Part shown: piece by piece, positions 34,030 to 45,232 of the stretch
How the letters are laid out: every line of letters starts with the position of its first letter
How positions within the stretch are numbered: position 1 is the stretch's first letter
Origin: Coenobita brevimanus
Taxonomy: Eukaryota; Arthropoda; Malacostraca; Decapoda; Coenobitidae
Assembly (NCBI GenBank): GCA_032717465.1
Contig: CM064653.1
Coordinates: 41,114,493-41,178,492, forward strand
Direction: 5' to 3'
DNA: 64,000 nt
The notes under the pieces: model-generated
What the model was told of the DNA's origin: nothing
Seen by the model: only the letters and a program-made list of their open reading frames with translations
The model's database searches: none
Translations under genes and position numbers: made by a program

Positions 34030-34370
34030 GATATTCTCGTCTAAATTTAAATTCACTAAACCACCCATGGGAATAAATTTGTTATACAATGTATAATATT
34101 TGTGTACATATTTGAACACTATTTTTATTATAAATTTGAACATGATCCTCACACCATTACTACAGGGAAATCTAGGCATGACATTTAAAATATTACCAGC
34201 ATAAATATTACACTACATTTTCATCACATATTAAGTTGAAATGGCACATCAGAACTGACACAGATATACGAGCGGCAGAATAAATTCGGTATAGCTCCAG
34301 GGTCAAGTTTCTGCAAAAATATGTGATGCACGAGGAAATCACCACCACCACCACCACCACCACAATCACT
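34030..34370. other. No gene; AT-rich
   Basis: AT-rich single-copy-looking sequence with (CAC)n at 34340-34362. A minus-strand AATAAA lies near 34130. Confidence 0.5.
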
Positions 34371-34379
34371 ATCATCATC

Positions 34380-34577
34380 TCATTGTCGACGTTGTCGTAT
34401 CCTGAATCTCTTCCATCTACGGAAAGGGTGAAGGGGGATTCCTAAACAATGTAAAGATATAGTACAAAGTGGGAGAACCATCAACAGCATGCCCAGTGAT
34501 ATGAACCACACAGTCATCGACATACCAATCAGGCCCCCACAATCCTGGCTCCATGTCACTGGCCTAACCATCCACAT
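34380..34577 (-). other. Possible terminal exon with a membrane segment
   Basis: A minus-strand open segment of balanced composition encodes a hydrophobic stretch (SMTVWFISLGMLLMVLPLCT) followed by a basic tail (FRRWKRFRIRQRRQ) and a stop. An AATAAA lies about 250 bp downstream. The opposite strand has a good acceptor (TTTTTTCCCCTTTACAG ending at 34598), so coding strand is uncertain. I do not recognise the protein, and a chance frame is quite possible. Confidence 0.2.
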
Positions 34578-34679
34578 CGTCTTTTTTCCCCTTTACAGAC
34601 TGACTTTCATACACCTGTCAGACATATGCTTCTCCGTACATATCTCATCTAACCACCTCGATCACCTGTCAGTTCCCTA

Positions 34680-34965
34680 GCCTCCTCAGCTTCTAGAAAA
34701 AACAATTATATTGTATAAATGGTGAAGCTAAATGCATTATGGCTTACACTGTGTTCTGATGACCTACGAGAGAGAAAAACCGCCGTTTATAATACGTGAA
34801 CTCTGACCTTACATTTGTTGGTAACGTGTGTCCTGTCACGATACTTGGTTATTATGTTTCATTGTTGCGTGTGGTGGTCAGCAGCAAAGTTCACCAGTGT
34901 TGTTTGTGGTCCACCAGTATATACCTGCAGTCACTCCACTCTATACACACACCTTACAGCAGTAC
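34680..34965. other. No recognisable feature
   Basis: Mixed single-copy-looking sequence. Confidence 0.45.
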
Positions 34966-35235
34966 CTGTACCTCCCACTTCACCAATAGTACCTGAAATC
35001 TCCCATCTCAGCAACAGTATTTCATTTCCACCACACCAACAGTATCTGCACCCCTCACCTCACCAACAGTACTTATAATCCTCCCTCCTCACGAACAGAA
35101 TCTACGCCCCTCACCTCACCAACAGTACCTGCACCTCTCACCTCACCAATCATCGTACCTATAGCCCTCCCACGACACCAACAGTGACTCCTGCCAACCA
35201 CCTCAGCAACAGCATCAGCACCTACCCACACCTTA
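34966..35235 (+). repeat. About 33-bp degenerate minisatellite
   Basis: CACCTCACCAACAGTACCTG and variants recur about eight times. The region is C/A-rich and not coding. Confidence 0.8.
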
Positions 35236-35697
35236 CCACCACCACCAACCATTACGCCTGTATTATGCCCCTTAACGCAAATACAATTAACTCTGGTAAA
35301 CATCCCTTATGCCCACCCAGTACTCTTACCCCCAGCAGGAGAAAAGTCGCAGCTTAAGTGTCACCACCAAAGAAAGACCGATTTTCCAGTGTTAAGGTAG
35401 TGGCAGAATGAAATTTTGTTAGTCTACACAAGGAAGAGATCACGATGAAGCTGTTGAAAATCTTCCAACCTGTGAATGATGCACTGAACCCGCAGAGTAG
35501 TTACTGGCGGCAGTATCGATAAACACTACAGTCCGGCAATTATGAAATGATTACATACTATTCTGAAAAGTCTACTGAACTACGAAGATTGTATTACTGG
35601 GTTTAGAAAGTCATCGCTCGCTGTCTCGCTACTGATCGTTAAGTGAATCGATATCTATGTCTGCAACTGCACCAAGACGTTCTGTAGTAGTGTAGTT
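35236..35697. other. No recognisable feature
   Basis: Single-copy-looking sequence. A minus-strand GGGG|GTAAGAG donor-like word is near 35327, too weak to call. Confidence 0.45.
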
Positions 35698-35860
35698 TTG
35701 CTGTCTCCAGGTGATTACATTTAAGGAAAGACCTCTCGTGTTGGAAGAGTTTGTGAAGGTTAAATAATCCCTCTATGTGATTAGTCTCGCCGAAGCTGAA
35801 TAAAATCGTCTGTAAATAGCAAGGATAAAAATAAAACTGGCCTTTTTATGCTACAGTTAA
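35698..35860 (+). repeat. Family A copy with intact right inner arm
   Basis: AAGCTGAATAAAATCGTCTG at 35793-35812 is the exact reverse complement of the left arm at 52000-52019. The left arm is CCAGGTGATTACATTTAAGG. Confidence 0.75.
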
Positions 35861-36500
35861 TATTCCTTTCGTCAAGCATCACCACCCACGGCTACACAAC
35901 CAAAATATTAATGTCTGGCAAAATATAATGTATCAAGCTGCATTCTGACACAGTTAGAGGTTAAAATTACACCATCTATGACAAAATACACGACACTGAA
36001 GCTACATGGAAAATTGTAAATCATGAAAGGAAAAAAAATCAACTATAATCACAACAGTATCTGGGTACGAATAAAATTACATAAAACAAATCCACGGAAA
36101 TGGCACAGAAAAAAGGAAATGCGAACTGCCAATCTTTCCCTAGTGAATAAAATGAATGAAAATGTAGTGCAGCAGTAATGGAGAAATCTGTGGCCACATT
36201 CATAAAGTTTATTGACCGTAAGTTCTCCTGCGTTTATCAAAAGTTAAAACAGGATATCGTTTGTTTATACTCTAATCCCAAAATAATCCACATGCAAACC
36301 AAAGTGAATAATATCGTGAAAAATACAAAAAATTATTCCTGAAAATGCTTAACTTGTGCATCTTAAAAATATACTAAGCTTCTACATGAATAAGAGGCCC
36401 TGGTCCGTACACAGCCACACGCCTCATTCCTCATTCATCAGCAAACACACCCACATTAAGCTCACCCCACCGCTCATCTACTATATACGCAAAAAGGTGT
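35861..36500. other. No gene; AT-rich, weak family B trace
   Basis: ATCAAGCTGCATTCTGACAC near 35932 vaguely resembles the 3' part of family B. Otherwise nothing. Confidence 0.4.
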
Positions 36501-37030
36501 TCCAGGCGTGGGGCAGGGAGGAAGGGAAGAAGGGAGTGGGGGAGGGAAGGAGAAGGGAAGGGAAGGGAAGAGGAGTAGGAGAAGGGAGAGGGAGTAGGGG
36601 TGGGAGATGGGAGGTGGAGAGGGGGAGAGGAGAAAGGGATACGAGAAGTGGAGAGTAAAGGGACGGAAGGGGAAAATGTGACGTGGGTATGGAGATAATA
36701 TAAAGTTCAGGGGAAGAGAGGAAGGGAGAGATGAATGGGAAGAGACAGGGGAGGAGAGTTGAACGGCGAGAGAATGGGAGGGAGAGAAGGAAAAGACAGT
36801 AAACAGGGGGAGCCAAAGAGTGAGACGATACTGGAAGAGGAGAAAGGATAGGATGCTGAAGAAGATAGAAGTGGAAGGTGAAGAGGGATAAGATAGGGGA
36901 AAGGAGAACGAGGAAGGGGGAGCTAAGCAGAAAACAACAAAATACGAGACAAAAGAATGAAAACAAGTACAGGATGTGCAAAATTGGGAACAGAGGAAGT
37001 GGGAATAAGAACAAAACAAGAAAGGAAATT
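36500..37030. repeat. Purine tract
   Basis: A/G-rich plus strand with GGGAAGGGAAGG-type units. No gene. Confidence 0.85.
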
Positions 37031-37720
37031 GAAATGAGGTAGTGAAGTGAACTGCCAGGGAAGGAGGAAGGCGTAGTCCGTCAAGAAAAGTAGCCCTGAA
37101 ACCCAGACACTGACATGATATTCAACACAGTTTTTGTCACCTGACCCCTTCATTAAACTGTAACAAATATCTGTGAAAGGTACAACTTAAAGCATGCTAA
37201 CTACACTCTGAAATACGTCTGTGCCTTGGAATGATTTGATTATCCATATGATATACAAAAATTAATCTGGTACCTAGACCTTTCAGCAGATACCAGTTCC
37301 GTGATGTCGAGTATAAATATATAGTACAACGAGAAAGCATACGATCATGCTCGCTAATTTATTAAGTTTGCAATCCAGTTAGCAAATTGCAATTGCACGG
37401 AACACCTAAGAGAATACCTTGAGCCGCCTGGGAGAGATGTGGAAGGAGAGGAGGGATAAGACGGGGGAAAGTTGACAAGGAAGGAAGTGCAAAAGAAGGA
37501 GACAAAAATAAAAGAGAGGATATAAACCATCCGACCATCACCAGCGGCACAACGGTAACCCAACAGAAACCAGGTTACATTGTAAATGCCACTATTCTTT
37601 ACCTAATGGACCTTCAGCGTCTCTATCTCAACAAACTTTTCACATAAGACAGGAAAAGAATTGAACTGAAAACTGGACAGAAACACAAACACTCCTACAT
37701 ACACTGCTTCACGTCTATTA
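37031..37720. other. No recognisable feature
   Basis: Mixed, mostly AT-rich sequence without supported gene or repeat. Confidence 0.5.
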
Positions 37721-38110
37721 ACAAGCCGAGGAAAACAAGGCAGTGTGGAAACTTGGGGGAAAAAATGGAACTATAAGAGACGTGAATCTTGAAACAGAAG
37801 AAAGAGAATAACACCAAGGGATCTAAAAAGGCGTGTCGCGCTAGAAAGGAATGGAGGGAGGGAATGGAGAATAAAGGAATGAATGAATGAATGAACGAAT
37901 AAATGAATAAGGATGGAGGGAAGGAGGGACGAAGAGAAGTATAAAGGAAGGAAGAAGCTGATAAATAAGAGGAAGAGGAGGACAATAATGAATGAAAAGG
38001 AGGACAGAATGAAGAATGGAAAAGAAGAAAGGGATGGGCCAAGTATCTCAGCATGGAAGTGAAGGAAGAGGGTGTGGGAGGGCCAAAAGACGGCCAGAAA
38101 AGCATAAAGG
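37721..38110. repeat. Purine-rich tract with (GAAT)n
   Basis: A/G-rich. A (GAAT)n run lies at 37876-37912. Confidence 0.8.
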
Positions 38111-38197
38111 AAAGTCTCCCACCCGCAACCACACCCACTCCCAAAACCACACCCACATTTTATTACCTCACCTGATCTCTCCTTAAACAGAGCTTAC

Positions 38198-38242
38198 CCA
38201 CTTCACTATGAGGTCGCCCCTGAGCAGATTTAGAGTCGCCAT
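38198..38242 (-). other. Candidate first coding exon
   Basis: AACAAGATGGCGACT is a good start-codon context on the minus strand. Fifteen open codons (MATLNLLRGDLIVKW) lead to a TGG|GTAAGC donor (GT at 38197-38196). Upstream, at 38243-38335, non-repetitive sequence includes a second GATGGCGCC word of the YY1 type common in 5' UTRs, and a short upstream frame. A second donor-like CAG|GTGAGG is near 38170. Purine/simple sequence surrounds the block. Coding use is inferred. Confidence 0.3.
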
Positions 38243-38359
38243 CTTGTTATTTATTTGGACACCTGAATATCCCCTTGCATATTATTTTGATATCACCAAC
38301 CCACTATGCAGGCTGCGGAAGGGCGCCATCATAAAGAAGGGTCAACTTAGAAATCAACA

Positions 38360-38590
38360 TAACCTCACTAACCTCACCCAACACTTAACCTAACCTAACC
38401 GCACCCAAACCTACCCTCTCCTAAAGCCACAATTATCTTCCCTCACTTAAACTGCACACTCACTAACTTTACCCAACATCTACACTAACCCCCCTCCTCT
38501 CCCCTCCTCTATCCCTACCGTACACCTCCCCTCCCCCTGGCCTGACCTAACCTCTCCGTGCACGACGCATTTCCCTGGAGGCGGTCTGAT
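38360..38590 (-). repeat. Degenerate TTAGG/CTAACC-like sequence
   Basis: AACCTAACCTAACCGCACCC near 38386 and further CTAACC/CTCACTAAC words through 38560 look like decayed TTAGG repeats in inverse orientation. Confidence 0.5.
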
Positions 38591-38699
38591 AAGTGTGGTG
38601 CCTCTGTGTGTTAGGGTCAGCGAGGAAGCCAGCTAGAAGATAAGGGGAAACGGTACGAGGGGAAATTGCTACTAAATGGGGCGAAGGAGGAGGAGCCTA

Positions 38700-39110
38700 A
38701 ATGTGACGCTCAAACGACAAGGAAAGGGAAAGGACGAAACTTACAAGACAGGGGGAAGAAGCATGAGAAAATGTGATGATAAAACATGACTAAGAAAGAA
38801 AGTTAGTGGACGAAACCATTACAGGACAGGAAAATGACAGAGGACGAAAATGTGGTAATAAAATGCAACAAAGAACAGCAGAGGACGAAATTTTACAGGA
38901 TGGAACAAAGAGGAAGGGACAAAGAACACAGCCAATGCAAAATACGAAATAAAAAGTAAGGGACGAAAATTTTTACAAGCCAGGACGAAAGACGAAGGAC
39001 CAGAGTACGATAAACAACCACAATGACACATGGGAGAGAAAGACAAACGACGAAATGGCTTCAGGATGGGACGAAGAAAAATGAAACAGTGTGTGATGAT
39101 AAATAACATA
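38700..39110 (+). repeat. About 80-bp degenerate tandem repeat
   Basis: GGACGAAACTTACAAGACAG (near 38733), GGACGAAACCATTACAGGAC (near 38811), GGACGAAATTTTACAGGATG (near 38884) and GGACGAAAATTTTTACAAGC (near 38963) head successive units. TGTGATGATAAA-like segments lie between. Confidence 0.7.
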
Positions 39111-39208
39111 GGTGTAGCATGGAAAGGTAATGAAAGTAATTTGTCTAGAAGAGGATCAAGGAGAAAGGGACGGAATGTGATAAAATATATAGTCGTAGTG
39201 CAGAGAGT

Positions 39209-39341
<133 letters not shown>

Positions 39342-39444
39342 CAGAATAGCACGGGCGAGAGATGGATGTAACTATACAGAAGGCGGCAGCGATTCCCCAA
39401 GGGCATCTTAAGCCATCCATACAAGAGGGTACCGCCAGTCTTAC

Positions 39445-39795
39445 ATTCCCCTCACCGCCCTCACCCCCTCCCCTCACTCTCACCGCACCTCATCCCCTCC
39501 CCTCACTCTCACCGTACCTCATCCCCTCCCCTCACCCTCACAGCCCCTCCCCCTTCCTTCATACTCACCGCTCCTCACACCTTCCCCTCATCCCCTCCCC
39601 TCACTCTCACCGCATCTCATCCCCTCCCCTCACCCTCACAGCCCCTCCCCCTTCCTTCATACTCACCGCTCCTTACACCTTCCCCTCATCCCCTCCCCTC
39701 ACCCTCACCACCCATCACCCTCTCCCTTCACTCCTTCCTCTCACCCTCACCTCCTCCCATACCCTCACCCCCTCCCCTCACCCTCACGCCCCCAC
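39445..39795 (+). repeat. CCCCTCACC minisatellite with 98-bp higher-order unit
   Basis: Short CCCTCACCCTCAC and CATCCCCTCCCCTCAC units are arranged so that CAGCCCCTCCCCCTTCCTTC at 39541 recurs at 39639. Confidence 0.88.
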
Positions 39796-39905
39796 CTGCA
39801 CACACTCCCAGCAGACTACCCTCTTCCGTTTCCACACAAGGCTTTGGACGGCCTTCCTTTAAAGACACGCCGGATTCAACCTTTCCCCTTTACTCAAACC
39901 ACACT

Positions 39906-40010
39906 TCAGCCCCTTTATTACAATCGTGTCCTTTATTCATGCTGCCGCCAGACGATTTTACCTAGCTAAAATAAAAAAATACCTCTCCGACTGAAGGGGT
40001 TTGAACCAAT
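39906..40010 (+). repeat. Family A left half plus centre
   Basis: AGCCCCTTTATTACAATCGT, GCCAGACGATTTTACCTAGC and CGACTGAAGGGGTTTGAA are in order. Confidence 0.65.
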
Positions 40011-40017
40011 ATCACAA

Positions 40018-40090
40018 AACCCCTTCAATACGATAATTTTTCTTGTTAATCTTGCCTGACTTCTACCACACGATTTCAAGACAGTCAGTA
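40018..40090 (+). repeat. Family A left half
   Basis: AACCCCTTCAATACGATAAT followed by TCTTGTTAATCTTGCCTGAC and a degraded inner arm ACACGATTTCAAG. Confidence 0.6.
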
Positions 40091-40277
40091 CGTTTTCGAA
40101 TTTACTAACATAAAAAAGTAAAATGCAATACACACGTAACAACTGATGAATTTCACAAGAAGCATTTACAAAGACGCACTGCTCTTGCGGTCTTGATTTC
40201 GTAAGACTCTCCCAATGTACTGTACCATCATCATCATCATCAATACCACAGTGACGGCCATTCATTTAAAAATATAT

Positions 40278-40326
<49 letters not shown>

Positions 40327-40340
40327 CAACAACAACAACT
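40278..40340. repeat. (TAA)n(CAA)n microsatellite
   Basis: About 15 TAA units pass into 5 CAA units. Confidence 0.95.
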
Positions 40341-40531
40341 ATAGCCTAACAATAATAATAATTTACATCCTAAGAAGACTTACGCCCAACAGTATAAAAA
40401 AAAAAAAAAAGGGGGGGGGAATTTTAATATTTTGGTCTTCGGTTTCTTTTACTAATTTTTAATTGGCTTGAACACCTGCTTCAATGATAACATAAATGCC
40501 CAATATTTTGCACTGTAACTATGCTAAATTA

Positions 40532-40593
40532 TGGGGCGGGGGTATGGGACGGGGGTTATGGGAGTATGGGGGCTGGAAATTATGGGGCGGGGG
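40532..40593 (+). other. Potential G-quadruplex cluster
   Basis: G runs of three to five (GGGG, GGGGG, GGG, GGGGG, GGG, GGGGG, GGGG, GGGGG) are separated mostly by short spacers. The surrounding sequence 40341-40531 and 40600-40960 has no recognised gene. Confidence 0.45.
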
Positions 40594-40959
40594 ATTAATG
40601 ACTGTACAAACCAACTCCAGGGGATGAAAAGCAAAATGAAGGTCTATCCTACCGTAACTACCAATAGGCCTATACATTTTTTTTTACTCATAAAGGGCAT
40701 CTCGTTGTGAAAGGGTTACGTTCTCTACACTGCTGCATTCCTCAAATTATCCTAAGGCCTCCCCTGCACTCAAGGTTCTCTCTTACACTTCACTTCCCTC
40801 TCCCATACCGCTTCCCTGGGCTCCTTTCACCACATCACCTCCGCTTCACTGCGTTCACAAGAGCTCTTCATTGTTCACCCTGCACTTGAGGAACGCTGGG
40901 TTTGCTTAGCGCCAAATGATCAACAGCTACCCATACATCTGAGCACGTCTGTCGCAGCG

Positions 40960-40966
<7 letters not shown>

Positions 40967-41039
<73 letters not shown>
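40967..41039. repeat. (CA)n microsatellite
   Basis: About 36 units ending directly at a family A fragment. Confidence 0.97.
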
Positions 41040-41041
<2 letters not shown>

Positions 41042-41136
41042 TCCAGTTAAAAGAATGTCTCCCAAACAGACTAAATAAAACCATCTGTCGGTATCAAGAA
41101 TAAAATACACAAGACTCTTAAACTGAACGGGTTAAA
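41040..41136 (+). repeat. Family A right half
   Basis: ACTAAATAAAACCATCTGTC, GGTATCAAGAATAAAA and TTAAACTGAACGGGTTAAAC are in order. Confidence 0.65.
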
Positions 41137-41521
41137 CATGAAATGATCGACTCATAACTTCATTTACTACTGACAAAATTCATACAAGACAAACCATAGC
41201 AGAAGAAACGAGTACAAATAAAACTAAAAAACCTGAATATGGCAAAAATGACAAAAATATCCACAAAATGAAAGGCAACAGCTCTCCACCTGGCCCAAAT
41301 CTCACCGTCAGAAGGTCAAGAGTGGCTTAAAGTGGAGTGGGCGAGTCAAGGTGGAGTGGAGTGGAAGAGGGGGAAGACAGTACACACACACACACGACCA
41401 ACAGTAATGACATCGTAAAGTGGCAAAATACTGTGACGTGCACTACTAAGCCCAAGACTCCTTTTTTCAGAGGTTAATTACAATATTTTCCAAATCTGAG
41501 TATAATTATATGTACACTCCA
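41137..41521. other. No recognisable feature
   Basis: Mixed A-rich sequence. No gene. Confidence 0.5.
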
Positions 41522-41630
41522 TTAACTCTTTCAGTACAATGACGTTTATAATACTTTTGGCAGCCTGTAACGTGAGGTTAAACTTAATCTCCGTTAACTT
41601 TTCCAATATAATGGCTTTTTATATTCAGTG
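41522..41630 (+). repeat. Family A outer left arms, two in series
   Basis: TTAACTCTTTCAGTACAATG, then ACGTTTATAATACTTTTGGC, and again TTAACTTTTCCAATATAATG near 41604. Confidence 0.5.
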
Positions 41631-42074
41631 CAAGCTAATATCTCACAACTGGACTCTTCTTACTCTTTGAGGGGCTAAATAATCAGAAAAAAACAATCAC
41701 ACAATTACTCTGAAACCTCTATGCATCTGATCCACTGTTATAAAATTCCCAGTTTATGTAAATCGTGGTGACGGGTAAATGGACACCGTTTTACGTAAGG
41801 AACAAGGACAGGTGAACGTAGAGGAGTTACGAGAGTGTGGAGGGGGGAGGGGAGTGTGCAAAAGGGGGGGGGGCGAACAGTGGCAGTGTGGTAGCGGTGT
41901 GGTGGTTCCTGTGGTCACACGGGGAGGAGGCAGGGACACAGGCCGCCACCGGACACTAAGGCCACTCGCACATCCCTCACTCCTTTCCTCAACCCTCACT
42001 GACAACGTAACACACTCCACGGTAATACAGATAAATAAATAAATGAAAAAAGACGTCCTCGGGCGGAAAGGTCT
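41631..42074. other. Single-copy-looking segment with G runs; no gene called
   Basis: G-rich plus-strand stretch at 41838-41872 (G6, G4, G10). Balanced sequence to 42050 has an open plus frame of about 87 codons without start-context or splice support. Confidence 0.35.
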
Positions 42075-42112
42075 AACCACTTCAATCTCATGAGGTACAA
42101 CCGCCTCTGAAT
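42075..42112 (+). repeat. Family A outer left arm
   Basis: AACCACTTCAATCTCATGAG, then GTACAACCGCC. The fragment stops there. Confidence 0.45.
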
Positions 42113-42304
42113 TTAAGTAGTACAGTCGGTAGCATGTTGGAGGGCTTCTGCCACATTACTGAATTTTTTACGTCTCATGTTTACTCTCCTGACACAACCC
42201 CATTACAGCGGTCACGGCAGGGCAGACACAACACGTAATCAAATAAAAGCAACATCCCTAACACAGCTCCCTTTGTACTACTTTTAAGCAGAGTCGATTG
42301 TACA

Positions 42305-42468
42305 TATTCTTTCCCTCCTTACAGATGTTAGGTACTTTGGATTTCGGGAAAGACAACTCATAATGAAGGGGTTAATGAAGGGTACTCAACAGCTAACCTC
42401 CCCTGTTCAAAATGTCGCTCTAATACCGAATAAAATTGTCTGGTGAGGCAAGACTAGAGAAAGACATG
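42305..42468 (+). repeat. Family A copy
   Basis: Centre ATAATGAAGGGGTTAATGAA and right arm ACCGAATAAAATTGTCTGGT, GGCAAGACTAGAGAAAGACA. The left inner arm is degraded (ACAGATGTTAGGTACTTTGG). Confidence 0.6.
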
Positions 42469-42550
42469 GCGGAAGAATATGAAAAGTGAAGAAAATGGTT
42501 TTTCAGTCATCCCGGAAAGAAAATGAAGACTTTAAATTAATGATACCGAT

Positions 42551-42620
42551 TCTCTATGAGCAAAATCCATTGGTGGTATCAAGAAAATGGTTGAATTTTC
42601 GTCATCGGAGTGAATGGATG
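42551..42620 (+). repeat. Family A right half, degraded
   Basis: TTGGTGGTATCAAGAAAATG and TTTTCGTCATCGGAGTGAAT. Confidence 0.45.
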
Positions 42621-43046
42621 AAAATGTAACACGTGTAATATGTAAAATAAATATCTGAAGAAGTGTTATGGAGGGGCATATTTTAGGTGACACAGAAAGC
42701 TCCGTAACACATCTTAAGCGGCCATTTATTCTGCATATTACATCTCGTCAACCTCTTGTTCCTTACTTAAGACGCTACGTCGGTACACGAAAATTGTTAC
42801 ACAGGGGGGTGCATCAAGGTGTGTCACGCTGAAATCGCTGAGATAAAGGTACTAAGAAAATTTCTAAAGCAACCTAGAATAAGACTCTAAAATGCATCAA
42901 GTCAAGGAGAATGTGGAGGGTCGTGTCATGTTGCAGGTCCCTGGTGGGCTGTTTGCAAGATAGTGATCAACATTCAGTAATCTGCTCCCCATCCCACGGT
43001 AACACTGCATCCCCCACACGTGTGCTCTCGTCTCGTCTCTTTAGTG

Positions 43047-43048
<2 letters not shown>
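42621..43048. other. No recognisable feature
   Basis: Mixed single-copy-looking sequence. Confidence 0.45.

Positions 43049-43120
<72 letters not shown>
43049..43120. repeat. (GA)n microsatellite
   Basis: About 36 units. A plus frame of 125 codons crosses it as an Arg-Glu run and is not a credible gene. Bases 43121-43470 hold nothing recognised. Confidence 0.97.
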
Positions 43121-43126
<6 letters not shown>

Positions 43127-43474
43127 GTTGGTATAAGAGTAGTGGAGGGGGTACTATTAACAACATCGGGGCCTCCACCCTGCCGTACTAGCACAGAGAA
43201 TGACACACAGGATATAGCTAATTCACTCTCCCGCCCTGCCTCATCCCAAGCCCTTCCCACTGCACCTACACCTCCTAACAGACTTTGAAGTTTAACAGCA
43301 TCACAACACATACACAGCATCTTTTTTATTGCATACTATTAGTCTTATGCGTGAGTAGAGACGATAGTCAATAGTTGGGAAGGGTGAGTGTGAGAGTGTG
43401 AGCATGTGTGTGTTTATCTACCCACATGACGGAGGAATATGAAAAAAGTTGACTCCACTAACATGAGGCTTGTT

Positions 43475-43860
43475 TTATTTTTTTTAGTCACCTCCAAATT
43501 ATTCCATTACTGTTTTGGAAGCACCCTTCGTAGTCAAGACGTTACGAAAAATCTACATTAACCCCTTCAATAAAATGGCAGATTCTATTCAGTGATTTAT
43601 TATTGATGGTTCCAGACGACTTCCTGAGTTTAAAAGAGTCCCATCGTTGTGTAAAAGTTATCCCCTTCACAATTATGAAGCACCTTTAATATTAATCTTT
43701 TACCAGACGATTTAGTTTAACACAGGAAGAACCTTTACTAGTGAAGAAGCGCTAACGAAGGCTACCGTAAAGACTTTCCAGTTCAGTGAGTCTTCCCTCA
43801 GCTAAACATTCGTCTGGAGATATCAAGATTATGATTCTGGTCCTCGAGCTGAACGGGTGA
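43475..43860 (+). repeat. Cluster of about three family A fragments
   Basis: A left/centre piece at 43487-43555. A left half at 43560-43660 starts AACCCCTTCAATAAAATGGC with inner arm CCAGACGACTTCCTGAG at 43612. A longer copy at 43660-43860 has CCAGACGATTTAGTTTAACA, CTCAGCTAAACATTCGTCTG and terminal GAGCTGAACGGGTGA. Confidence 0.65.
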
Positions 43861-43929
43861 AAAATAAAATAACTGAATAATTTTTTTTCCCACCCTAACA
43901 ACCAGCCAAACATACAACACAACGGGATT

Positions 43930-44233
43930 TATCCTTTGATGCGACCATTACTAGGGGTCACCATCAGCTTAACTGGGAGTGGGTGGGTAATCGCTGGCTA
44001 CCTGACCACAGGCTGTAAAACTTGGTTGATTTTAGTAAGACAGCGTGTGAAAAAGGCTAGACCGCAACGGAAGACAGACAGGATAAAGACACTGTGCAAG
44101 AAATGGAAGAACAGCAAGAATGAGAAAATGAGGAAGAGAAAAGAACTGACGAGGAAAGAAAGACTGGAGACAAGAACACCAGGATAACAATGAAGTATCG
44201 TTACAGCAAACTGATATGGCATTATTCGTCATT

Positions 44234-44236
<3 letters not shown>
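43930..44236. other. Mixed sequence with a weak family C trace
   Basis: CATCAGCTTAACTGGGAGTG near 43963 resembles the C core. A/G-rich sequence follows as in C spacers. No gene. Confidence 0.35.

Positions 44237-44264
<28 letters not shown>
44237..44264. repeat. (ATC)n microsatellite
   Basis: About 9 units. Bases 44265-44880 are mixed sequence without a supported gene. Confidence 0.93.
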
Positions 44265-45128
44265 CCAACAACCCGAGAAGGCTCACCACGAAACGAAGGT
44301 CCCTCATTGTCTTTCTCCACTTGGTTCCAGCCGTCGCGAGTTTCACCTATTTTATTCTCTGCCTCTTTCACTCCATTTCTGCGCTGACACCTATCATGCT
44401 GGTTGTCCATCTGTTATCTATTCCACAACACACGTGATCTGCCACACCCACAGCTGCTTTTTATTTGTGGTGTTGACATCCTGTACACTCGAGAGCAAAT
44501 AATCGGCACCTCCACAGCACATAAAGCCATAGGTCAATGACGGATCCATTCACTTTAGAATGAAGCAAATCCCAGAATTAGGTGAGAGTATGGGTAAGTT
44601 TAAGCTAAAATCATGGGGAAGTTAATGGGAAACGACAGACTCTACTGGTTCGTGGCTCTAGTCTGCTGGGGGACACCGATCACTGCTTTCGTCTGTACCT
44701 TCCCCTGTTCCCTCACCCATAAACTTTCTTTTATATGAGCCATTTATGCGATGCGCAACATAATCTCTTCCATTCTTTGCACATGGGGACTCATAATCGG
44801 CAAAATATCTTACATGTCTGCCGTAGAAATACTCGTACACATTCTTAGACATACTTTATCTCATCGTTCCTATCAAGTGTGTGTGTGTGGAGGGGGGGAG
44901 GGAACTGAACACGACTGTTACAGGAAAATGCTGACCAGCTACAAACGGGAAAAATATGAATAGCAACGACCGGATGGAGGAAGGAGGACAAGACAAGAAA
45001 AGAGACATAAAAATGAGGGGTGTAGACTCCCTATAGCCCTGCAGTTGACCACCCCACCCTGTCATCACCCCTGTCGGCCCCCCAGGACACCCCAGCTGGC
45101 ACAATGGCCCCCGGATCTGGCCACTTAC

Positions 45129-45230
45129 CCCGCTCCTCCCCACCGCCCCCTGCCTCCATGCCAACAATGTAGCGGTTTCTTGCTACCCGCCTGCCATTGT
45201 CCACACAGTGATGCAGACGGAGGCCAGCCG
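45129..45230 (-). other. GC-rich candidate exon, strand uncertain
   Basis: On the minus strand GAGCGGG|GTAAGTGG (GT at 45128-45127) follows an open segment (HHCVDNGRRVARNRYIVGME, then a Gly-rich stretch) of non-repetitive, GC-rich composition. The acceptor is unclear; GGCAG|GCGGG at 45192-45190 is possible. On the plus strand the same place offers CACACAG| at 45208 and CCGG|GTGAGAG at 45232, bounding a 23-nt segment. I do not recognise either product. Confidence 0.22.
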
Positions 45231-45232
45231 GG

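Noticed and set aside
42911..43288. 125-codon plus frame with an Arg-Glu run
   Set aside because: It consists of a (GA)n array and unremarkable flanks without splice or homology support.
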